From: G963677445 sp963677445
Lineage (GTDB): Bacteria; Bacteroidota; Ignavibacteria; Ignavibacteriales; Melioribacteraceae
Direction of reading: 5' to 3'
Length of the DNA: 64,000 nucleotides
Assembly: GCA_963677445.2 (NCBI GenBank)
Contig: CAXXGF010000002.1
Location: 62,001 to 126,000 of the forward strand
Below the pieces are notes generated by a model. That model ran no database searches. It had not been told where the DNA came from and saw only the letters and a list, made by a program, of their open reading frames with translations. The translations under genes were made by a program, and so were the position numbers. This document shows positions 9,023-16,426 of this stretch, piece by piece; the stretch's first letter is position 1, and each line of letters opens with the position of its first letter.

Positions 9023-10162
9023 ATGAAAAAAGTACTATTTTTATTAATCGGGCTTATGATGGTAGCCTGCGAGGATAACAGAATTACTATTTATGAAGCA
9101 TTGGAGCCGCCGAAAAATCCGGTTCAGTCTTTCACCCCGCCGGATGAAATGAAGGTAACACCTATGAAATGGTACCAGGGGAAAAAGGGGGTAGTGTCAA
9201 TAACCTATGACGGTTCCTGGGGATTTGTTCAAAGAATTAACTGGGCAGTCAACGCGGTGGTTGAGAGAGGATTAAGAATGGATTTTGAGATGGTAACGGT
9301 AAAGTATGACAATCCTGAAAATCAGGTTTTTATTGATTCATTGCTCTATTATCTTAAACCGATGGGGATTGGTTTTTTCGGGCACGGACATGAACATATT
9401 AATCATGATTCACTCGGTTATTCAGAGTCTTATGAATCCTTTAAACTTTGCTTTGATCTTATGGATTACTGGGGATTAAATCCAATTTCGTATGCTTATC
9501 CCGGCGGGCGTGGATATTATTCACATACCCAGCTTGCCTGCAAAGATGCCGGATTTGTCGCGGCAAGAGGTTATACAATCAATGAGGATGAATTTTATAT
9601 GTGCGCCGGTGATAAGAAAGAACCGGAAAACTGGTTTTATATGCCTTCGGTACCCCTCGCTGATGACGCTCCATCATGGATAGAAAACCATGAGGAACTT
9701 GCTCCGGTGCTGCAAAAGACAAAAGACCTTGACGCGTGGGTAATACTCATGTACCACGCGGTGGGAATTCCGGAAAGTTTCGGATATTATTCCCTGGATG
9801 AGTTTAAAAAAGATCTTGATCAGATGGTTGAGCTTGATCTGTGGTGTGCCAATACAGATCAGGTAGTGCAGTATATAAAAGAAAAAAATAATTTTAAGTA
9901 TTCTCTTGATACTGAAAAAATTTCTGAGGATACAACAATATACAGGGTAACTTTTTCAGATAATCTGGATAACAGCCGTTTTAATTTTCCATTGTCTGTG
10001 GAGATAAGCCTTACGGATGGAAACACCTATTCGGAGATGGAAATTGAACCGGCTATATTATCGGGTAACAGATTCGGGCTTATTGATAATAAAACCCGGG
10101 TTGAATTACTGCCTGATGAAAAGGTATATACAATAACAGTTTTCACCAGCGCCGATAAGTGA
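9023..10162 (+). CDS. Polysaccharide-deacetylase-like lipoprotein
   Basis: A 379-residue lipoprotein: the signal peptide ends in the lipobox MVAC with Cys16 as the lipidation site. Residues ~55-240 resemble the NodB/polysaccharide deacetylase fold: VSITYDGSWG at the position of the usual TFDDG, FGHGHEHINHD for the metal-binding histidines, SYAYPGGRGYYSH and a late WVILMYHAVG. The first motif has YDG rather than DDG, so one metal or catalytic ligand may be altered. The C-terminal ~90 residues form a separate, beta-rich region. It probably deacetylates or hydrolyses a surface glycan; the substrate is unknown. Start supported by GGAGAG. Confidence 0.75.
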   Translation: MKKVLFLLIGLMMVACEDNRITIYEALEPPKNPVQSFTPPDEMKVTPMKWYQGKKGVVSITYDGSWGFVQRINWAVNAVVERGLRMDFEMVTVKYDNPENQVFIDSLLYYLKPMGIGFFGHGHEHINHDSLGYSESYESFKLCFDLMDYWGLNPISYAYPGGRGYYSHTQLACKDAGFVAARGYTINEDEFYMCAGDKKEPENWFYMPSVPLADDAPSWIENHEELAPVLQKTKDLDAWVILMYHAVGIPESFGYYSLDEFKKDLDQMVELDLWCANTDQVVQYIKEKNNFKYSLDTEKISEDTTIYRVTFSDNLDNSRFNFPLSVEISLTDGNTYSEMEIEPAILSGNRFGLIDNKTRVELLPDEKVYTITVFTSADK

Positions 10163-10211
10163 GAGCGCGAACAGGTGAAATCAGAGTCAGTTAAAAAAAT
10201 AATTCCTTTCG

Positions 10212-10237
10212 CTGCCGGACCTTATCAGATCCGGCAG
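10212..10237 (+). terminator. Hairpin between convergent genes
   Basis: Stem CTGCCGGA/TCCGGCAG with a ten-base loop, about 50 bases after the deacetylase stop and followed by a moderately T-rich stretch. It lies between convergent genes and probably ends the rightward transcript; the T tract is weak. Confidence 0.55.
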
Positions 10238-10267
10238 TGAATTTTTATAAATCTTCAAGCCCGGTTC

Positions 10268-11086
10268 TCAGTTCATGATCTGGTTCATAAATTCTTTCGG
10301 GCTCATGCCTGTTTCTTTTCTGAAAAGGCGGGAAAAATAGGGGGGATTATCAAAACCAAGTTTATAAGCTATTTCCGCGATACTCTGACCGCCCGATACA
10401 AGCATGTTTTTCGCCAGGGAAATTACATGCAGATGAATTAATTCCAGAGCCGTTTTGCCTGTTTCCTGTTTAAGCAGATCGCTCAGGTATTTTGAAGATA
10501 TATTGAGCCGGGAAGCCATATAATTTACCGTCGGCAATTTTTTTTCTTTTTCTTCATCATTCTCAAAATAAGTGTTGAGCTCTTCGTTAAATTTTGTTAC
10601 TGTGACACCGGAAATCGGTTTGCGGTCAATAAACTGTCTTTTATAAAAACGCTGTGCGTATTTTAACAATGAATCAAGATGAGAGAGAATAATTGATTTG
10701 CTGAATTCGTCGGGATTATTGGCATACTCGGTTTTAATTTTGTGATAAAGGGACCACACAATTTCTTTTTCGCGGAGGGAAAGCTGGAGGGCTTCATTTA
10801 TTTCATAGTCAAAAAGGCTGTGCTTTTTTATCTCCGAATAGAGCGAATGCCCCATGAGATAATCTTCATCGATGTGTAAAGTAAATCCGTTTTCTTTAAT
10901 GACAACATCATGGATAGTCAGTTTTTGATTTGGTTTAAAGAAATACATAAATTCCTTGTCGCTGTCATATTTTGTTTTGCCATACCAGAATTCACCACTT
11001 TCCTGCTTCTTGAAACAAATCACATAAAAATCATAAGAAACTTCCTTGTTCCTTAATGCCTGACTACAACTGTTAAACTGTATCAT
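10268..11086 (-). CDS. AraC-family transcriptional regulator
   Basis: A regulator with a C-terminal double helix-turn-helix (residues ~175-272: MASRLNISSKYLSDLLKQET, QSIAEIAYKLGFDNPPYFSRLFRKE, TGMSPKEF) and an N-terminal cupin-like sensing region. The ATG at 11086 gives 272 residues, but homology-like sequence extends upstream in frame (FEGRPAPENPLLG, matching the usual start of such proteins). It is separated by an in-frame TAG at 11126-11128 from a further KTIGDLF segment and a possible GTG start at 11158 with GGGGAAAT before it. The gene may therefore be slightly truncated. It sits next to a decayed alcohol dehydrogenase/SDR cluster that it may once have controlled. Confidence 0.85.
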   Translation of the reverse strand: MIQFNSCSQALRNKEVSYDFYVICFKKQESGEFWYGKTKYDSDKEFMYFFKPNQKLTIHDVVIKENGFTLHIDEDYLMGHSLYSEIKKHSLFDYEINEALQLSLREKEIVWSLYHKIKTEYANNPDEFSKSIILSHLDSLLKYAQRFYKRQFIDRKPISGVTVTKFNEELNTYFENDEEKEKKLPTVNYMASRLNISSKYLSDLLKQETGKTALELIHLHVISLAKNMLVSGGQSIAEIAYKLGFDNPPYFSRLFRKETGMSPKEFMNQIMN

Positions 11087-11206
11087 TCCCAGTAGCGGAT
11101 TTTCAGGAGCAGGACGTCCTTCAAACTAAAATAAATCGCCGATAGTCTTACAATGCACTTTATTTCCCCAAATCAAAAATTCAAAATTCTCATGCGGTAT
11201 TATTAA

Positions 11207-11675
11207 TCACAACCTGACAAGTTCCATTCTTACTTTTAATGAATCATGCTTTTTCAGGATTTCGATACCATCGCTGATATGTCCGATTTTAATGAGACCT
11301 TCAGCGTATCCGAAATCTTTATAAAATATTGCCAGGTTACCCCGGGGGGCGCACAGAGTTATATCTCCAATAGAAGGATCAAAACCTGAAGGCGCCTCTT
11401 CCCGGGATAATTTTTTAGTCAGATAGCTGATTTTTTCTGTTCCCGCGTAATCTTTAAGTTCAAAATCCAAAGGGAGAAGAGAGACAAAATCTCTCGCTGT
11501 CGGATTATTTTCCAGAACCGCGGTCAGAGTAGTATCGTCGAATATTATATTTATCTTATTTCCGAATCATTCATAATATCACTTCAACTATCTGCTGATT
11601 CCCGCAATAAAGAATCGCGAAGGAAAAGAAAGTAAGAATAACCAGGTATTTGGTTTTTACGGCCATATACTTCAT
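11207..11675 (-). pseudogene. Cyclophilin-like-fold lipoprotein, frameshifted
   Basis: The C-terminal part carries the bacterial cyclophilin-like fold: NIIFDDTTLTAVLENNPTARDF, FELKDYAGTEKISYL, and GDITLCAPRGNLAIFYKD. It is open in one frame from about 11575 down to 11207, but has no start codon there. Immediately upstream in other frames are MNDS... and, from an ATG at 11675, a lipoprotein signal peptide (YLVILTFFSFAILYCGNQQ, Cys in a lipobox). The parts join only if two frameshifts near 11550-11585 are repaired. I read it as one decayed lipoprotein gene next to other broken genes. A shorter, leaderless cytosolic protein starting near 11550 is the alternative. Confidence 0.65.
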
Positions 11676-11696
11676 CAGACAGATTCCCGGTTTATT

Positions 11697-12832
11697 TTAC
11701 CTGGCGTTTTCCAGAACGGTGGTTATCATTTCTTTTGTATATAATTTATCCGCTCCCCACATCTTCGCGATCGGCAGTAATTTTTCAACAATATGAGGGA
11801 TATCTTTTTCAGGGATTTTACCTTCCGAAAGTGTAACCGGCGTTCCAATTTTTTTATACCACTTAATCAGCGCGTCAATACCGTTATCAATGCCTTCAAC
11901 ATTAAAAACTTTTTTCGCGAATCTTTCAAATCTCGCGGGCTGATTATTCTTCTGCCATTTCATCCAGGCGGGAACAATTATAGATAATCCGGCCCCGTGG
12001 GCAATGTTGTACTCTGCCGATAAAGTATGTTCGATAAAATGAGTGTCAAACCTGTTGTTTTCCACTCCGCAGAATGTCGTGAAGTTTAGCGCCTGTGTAG
12101 CCGCCCACGCGAATTCACCCCGCGCTTCATAATTGTCAGGATCTTCAAGTAAAATTTCGGTTGTGCGAATAACTGTGTTCAGAATGTTTTCGGTATGTCC
12201 CAGGATAAATTCAGGCGCGTAATCGGCTGAAAAGTACATATCGAGGCTGTGAGCAAAAATATCGGCAGCCGAATAAACAAGATATTCTTTTGTAACTGTA
12301 GACTGTAACTCAGGATTTATAACCGAAACAACAGGGAAAGTCGCGGGTCCTGCGAGGCTGAATTTTTCTTTTGTTTCTTCTTTCGTAACAACGGCATAAT
12401 TATTCATCTCGCTTCCGGTTGCCGCTAATGTCATAATATCAAAAATCTTCAGCGCTTTATTGGCAAAGGCTTTAAATGTAAAGAAATCCCAGACATCGCC
12501 ATCATACATCGCGCCGGCCGCGATAGCTTTAGAGGAATCGAGCGCGGAACCCCCGCCAACTGCCAATATAGCTTCAACCTTTGTTTCTTTTGCCAGTTTA
12601 ACACCTTCATAAACCTTGCTCAGCACCGGGTTGCTAGCTGTTCATAGATGATTCCTTTATCGCTTAATGATTTTGTTACTCTCTCAAATAAGCCATTCTT
12701 TTTTATTCTTTCCGAACCATAGACAATCAATACTTTTGAAACGCCATATTCAGAAATATATTGTCCGATATTGTTTTCTTTTCCTTTTCCGAATTCAATT
12801 CGCGCGGGGTTGTAATATGTGAAATCTTTCAT
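11697..12832 (-). pseudogene. Iron-containing alcohol dehydrogenase, frameshifted
   Basis: A group III (iron-dependent, YqhD/butanol-dehydrogenase-like) alcohol dehydrogenase in two frames. The first (12832-12620) starts MKDFTYYNPARIEFGKG and ends at QLATRC. The second (12626-11697) has the continuation SNPVLSKVYEGVKLAKE, the nucleotide-binding GGGSALDSSKAIAAG, and the metal-binding region DTHFIEHTLSAEYNIAHGAG. The break is at about 12625-12640, in the linker before NPVLSKV. Apart from this lesion the protein is full length (about 380 residues). It would reduce aldehydes with NAD(P)H. The lesion is not in a long homopolymer, which makes real inactivation plausible. Confidence 0.85.
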
Positions 12833-12862
12833 CGTATTATTCCTTTTAAATTATTTATCTGT

Positions 12863-13395
12863 TTATTTTAAGTTTTCTATGAAAAATGATTCCAGTTTAT
12901 CAAATGGGATCATATCGGTTCCGTCACATAAATCAATATGTCGCGCGCCGGGAATAACAACAAGTTCTTTTGGCCCGGCGTCGCGTACATATGCTTCTTC
13001 GGTAAAATAGCGTGAATGAGCCTTTTCTCCTATTATAAATAATATCGGTCTCGTAGAAATAGTTTCAATATAATTTAACAAAGAAAAATTCATAAATGCA
13101 AGACTACTTGTTGTAGTAAAGTTAGCCCTCGCATTGGAATGGAAACCGCGTTTCATTTCGTAATATTCAAAAAACTCACTCGCTATCGGGTTCAATCCTT
13201 CAGGTATCGATTCGGAAGGTTCGGCGGGGAAAGCTGGAGTATATTCCGGGCAGCCGTTTTCATAATCTTTCCATCGCTGTTCACAGAGTTTATCAAGAAC
13301 TCTTTCGCGCGCTTCTTCTGTCATACTATCTTTCCAGCCATTACGGGTAACACGACTCATGTCATACATACCGGCGGCTGAGGCTTCATGTGTTT
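12863..13395 (-). pseudogene. Alpha/beta hydrolase, C-terminal remnant
   Basis: Only the C-terminal half of an alpha/beta hydrolase remains: EASAAGMYDMSRVTRNGWKD, then PILFIIGEKAHSRYFTEEAY (acid region) and VVIPGARHIDLCDG (histidine). The nucleophile half (GxSxG) is missing. The sequence runs directly into the C-terminus of an SDR gene at about 13385-13400. The simplest reading is a deletion that joined two neighbouring genes and removed the end of one and the start of the other. The remaining frame is open and starts with an internal ATG at 13369, but a functional hydrolase is not expected. Confidence 0.75.
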
Positions 13396-13990
13396 TATAT
13401 GTCCGGGCAGTTCTGTATCCACCGCGCCAGGTGATAGAATTGTGGTGCGAAGATTATGAGGTTTAACCTCCTGTCGCAATCCTTCCGAAATTGCCCTGAC
13501 AGCATGTTTTGTTGCGAAATAAACAGGTCCCGCAGGTGTGACTTTATGTCTGGCGACCGAAGAAACATTTATTATATGTCCCGATTTCTGCTTTTTCATC
13601 TGTGGTAATACCGTGTCGATGCCATATAACACCCCTTTGATGTTCACATCTATCATATTATCCCATTCATCAACCTTGCTGCTTTCAAGGGGGTGACTGC
13701 TTCATAAGTCCGGCATTATTGATCATTACATCGATTCTTCCAAACTTATCAACAGCCGCGTCTGCCAGTTTACGGACCTGGTTGCTATCGGTAACATCGG
13801 TGGTGACCGCCAAAGCCTCGCCTCCCTTTTTCTCTATTTCAAGGGCAAGTTTTTCTACTCTGTCCGAACGTCTGGCAGCCAGAACAACTTTTGCTCCTCT
13901 TTCAGAAAGATATTTCGCCGAAATTTCTCAAAACCCGCTGCTCGCACTGGTTATTACAATAACTTTTCCTTTTATATTATTATCACTCAT
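13357..13990 (-). pseudogene. Short-chain dehydrogenase/reductase, nonsense and frameshift
   Basis: A classical SDR start is visible at 13990 (MSDNNIKGKVIVITSASSG). The glycine motif is interrupted by TGA (SSGF-stop-EISAKYLSE), most simply a GGA-to-TGA change. The frame continues through VVLAARRSDRVEKLA and DVMINNAGLMKQSP to a C5 run at about 13690-13694, where one extra base shifts the frame. After it, WDNMIDVNIKGVLYG, IINVSSVA and YFATKHAVRA (Tyr/Lys catalytic pair) are in the next frame. The C-terminus is lost at the junction with the hydrolase remnant. Three lesions make this a secure pseudogene. Confidence 0.85.
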
Positions 13991-14416
13991 GATATCAGTA
14001 TCCTCATGTTTTGTTAATATTTCTATTCTTTTTATATCACCAAGATATATAATTGATTTCCGCTGCACTTTTACAAAAGGAGAAACAAATGATACAGATT
14101 ACCGTGAGAGGGAGTTTTGGATTGATTTTAAACCGGGTAAGAAATGAGAGGCTTTAATGGAGACTACTATGAGGCTGCTGTTTCCCCTCTACACTCACTG
14201 TGTAAATATTATACACCGATTTTTGAAATGTTCCGATTTTAAGCCGGAATCAAAACCTAATTTTGGCACACATATTGAATGATAAATATTAGTATGTAGT
14301 ACAGTTCCTGAAAAGGGCAGGATGAAAAACTAAAAAAAGAGAAAGCTCCAATCCGGCCGGCGGGGTCTGTTTACAATTCCCTATTTCGGGAGGAAACAAC
14401 ATCTATTGGGGAGCAT
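13991..14416. other. Intergenic region, no gene found
   Basis: About 425 bases with no recognisable protein. It includes a short inverted motif around GTGTAAATATTATACAC and ends in a strong rightward terminator although no rightward gene is visible. A small RNA ending at that terminator is possible but not shown. Confidence 0.35.
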
Positions 14417-14440
14417 AACGGGGCTTCGGCCCCGTTTTTT
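14417..14440 (+). terminator. Strong Rho-independent terminator
   Basis: Stem AACGGGGC/GCCCCGTT around a TTCG tetraloop, followed by six T and an AT-rich tail, oriented rightward. It abuts the stop codon of the leftward YciI-family gene. The T run is on the + strand, so it terminates a rightward transcript. Confidence 0.85.
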
Positions 14441-14738
14441 ATTTTAAACAAAAAGGGGCTACAGCGGTTTTTAGTATTTCAATATCTTTCCATACATCTC
14501 CCGTGATATAAGGTTCTCTCTTCAGCCATTCTTCCTCCATAACTTCCTTTGAAGGGAAATCGACTGTCATTACCGAGCCGATCATTTTACCATTTTCATC
14601 AAGAAGACCGGAAGCGTAAAGCAGCTTCCCTTCATCATACATTCCTTTCGCGTTTTCAAGGTGTTTTTCTCTCACTGCCATTCTTCGTTCAAGCGCTTTT
14701 TCATCTTTGCCATCTCTCGCGATTATAATAAACTGCAT
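14439..14738 (-). CDS. YciI-family protein
   Basis: A 99-residue alpha-beta protein of the YciI-like family: MQFIIIARDGKDEKALERR, then LYASGLLDENGKMIGSVM and DFPSKEVMEEEWLKREPYI. These proteins share a ferredoxin-like fold; some are dehydrochlorinase-like or accessory domains, and the cellular role is usually unknown. The start at 14738 follows AAGGAATTATTT; an upstream in-frame ATG at 14801 would add residues that do not look like the family. The gene stands alone. Confidence 0.8.
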   Translation of the reverse strand: MQFIIIARDGKDEKALERRMAVREKHLENAKGMYDEGKLLYASGLLDENGKMIGSVMTVDFPSKEVMEEEWLKREPYITGDVWKDIEILKTAVAPFCLK

Positions 14739-14928
14739 AAATAATTCCTTTCTGTTTGTTAATATTATATCTAAATTAAGATTCTTATGATATATATGCA
14801 ATCACCTGAAAAGTGTTCCGATGGAAAACCAGAGTGATAATTTTTTCATAAATTAGTATGAATCAATTTTCATTTATATTTTTACTTTGTACTGTTGAAA
14901 AAATATTAAATAAAGGAGTGAAAAATAT

Positions 14929-15513
14929 TTGAGGAAAAAGGATTTTAATGATCCTGTTTTCGCGGCAAAATACGCGCGGAAACATGCAAAAATGTGCCGC
15001 GATTTCGCGAAAGATATCGGAAATAAACTAGCGGATCAAAATGTAAGTGAAAGCCACATACTGGATGCCGGGTGTGGTTCCGGCGTTACTCTTATATCAC
15101 TCGCGAAAAGATTCGGAGGAGTTACAGGTTATGGAATTGATCTTTCGGACTCCCTGCTGAAAATTGCGGTTGATGAATGTGATAAAATGGATTGCTCCGA
15201 AAGAATTGATTTCGTAAAAGCCAATGTGCTCGATATTCCTTTTGAAGATAATTATTTTGATGTGGTTATTAATATCAATATGGCCCACCTTGTTGATGAT
15301 CCGATTAAGATGTTGCTTGAAATTAAGAGAGTCTTGAAACCGGGCGGCAGCCTTTTTATCGCCGATCTGAAACGTTCCTGGCTGAGTATTTTTGAGAATG
15401 AAATTAAAGTGGCGATGCCTGCCGAGGAAGCCGAGGCAATTATAGAAATCAGCGGTCTTGAAGGCGGGACATTCTCCAGCGATATGCTCTGGTGGAAATA
15501 TGAAAAGGTGTGA
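14929..15513 (+). CDS. Class I SAM-dependent methyltransferase
   Basis: A 194-residue methyltransferase. Motif I is ILDAGCGSGV (residues ~44-53), motif II YGIDLSDSLL, post-II DFVKANVLDIPFEDNYFDVV, and motif post-III LEIKRVLKPGGSLFIADL. The acceptor is unknown; the short C-terminus gives little substrate-binding structure. The start is TTG at 14929, ten bases after AAAGGAG, with no alternative ATG near. The gene is not in an operon and is followed by repeat-rich non-coding DNA. Confidence 0.85.
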   Translation: MRKKDFNDPVFAAKYARKHAKMCRDFAKDIGNKLADQNVSESHILDAGCGSGVTLISLAKRFGGVTGYGIDLSDSLLKIAVDECDKMDCSERIDFVKANVLDIPFEDNYFDVVININMAHLVDDPIKMLLEIKRVLKPGGSLFIADLKRSWLSIFENEIKVAMPAEEAEAIIEISGLEGGTFSSDMLWWKYEKV

Positions 15514-16366
15514 AAGCAATTTATTGTGAATAAAATCAGAGTATGAGTATGATGACTGGTATTGTGACAGAGCCGGGATTGTTCACTTTTCTTTAGGGGG
15601 GGGAGATTATGATTACTCAGTTAGGAGTTAAATTCTACGCAAAATTGCAAAATTATTACTAATTGGCAGTAAAAATCGGCATTAGATTCCGGTCTTTTTG
15701 CAAAGAACGCAAAAAACCGGAATGACAAGTAATTAGGTCTGTAATTGATAGAATAGTCAGAGTCACAGTTGTCCCATGAGTCCCACTTTTTATTATATCT
15801 TTTACTTTGCTCTGGCTTGCCAGTCTATGATTACGATTATAATTTTTGAGGCTGGAGACTCTTTTCAAAATTGAATTTAGAATAACTCCGCGCCTTTAGG
15901 CCGGAGATTTGCGGAAAACCCGGACAACCCCTAAAGGGCTTTAGCCTAAAGAGCGGGTGGTGGAAAAATAACAGTATGAGCATAATCCAACCCCGTTTTT
16001 GTCTGAACCATGATTAAGGGATTTAAAGATTACCTGATTATTTATCGATATCGGCTTTAAAGAATCAGAGTAAGAGTAGGAGTAAGAGCATGATGACCGG
16101 ATAGGTGACGGTGGGGAGGTTGTACATTTTTCCAGAGGGGGGGGATTATGATTACGATTAAGATTACGATTATGATTTTGTGGAGAAAGAATATCGTAGA
16201 GACAACGCATGCCTTGTCTCTACGATATTGAATAAGGTTAAGATTATGATGTTAGCGATAGTCGGGATTGTTTAAATTATTTTCATTTAGAATAACTCCG
16301 CGCCTTCAGGCCGGAGTACATCGGAATGCCCTGTAACCTCAGGGGCTTTAGCCCAAAGACCCTGTT
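15514..16366. repeat. Composite intergenic repeat array
   Basis: Some 850 non-coding bases made of modules found again elsewhere. The TAACTCCGCGCCTTnAGGCCGG module is at 15881 and 16291 (also 31024 and 31540), each followed about 60 bases later by GGGCTTTAGCC(C/T)AAAG. Then come an AACCATGATTAA(A/G)GGATTTA module (16010), a GAGTAnGAGTAnGAGCATGATGACnGG module with a GGGGGGATTATGATTAC end (15543-15620 and 16072-16160), and ATTCTACGCAAAATTGCAAAAT (15633). ATTACGATTA-type short repeats lie at 16147-16180. No protein is encoded. Confidence 0.75.
16190..16229. repeat. 40-base palindromic repeat (copy 3)
   Basis: The GTAGAGACAACGCA/TGCCTTGTCTCTAC palindrome (two internal mismatches), here extended on both sides by AATATC/GATATT, giving a 40-base inverted repeat. 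Confidence 0.85.
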
Positions 16367-16400
16367 AAAAAAATCACCGGCGGAGAGAAATTCCGCCGGT
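16367..16400 (-). terminator. Rho-independent terminator of the T9SS gene
   Basis: On the leftward strand the stem ACCGGCGGA/TCCGCCGGT with a seven-base loop is followed by GATTTTTTT. It lies 27 bases after the stop of the T9SS protein at 16427-18466. Confidence 0.85.
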
Positions 16401-16426
16401 AATACAAAATTGTATTTGAACAGATC

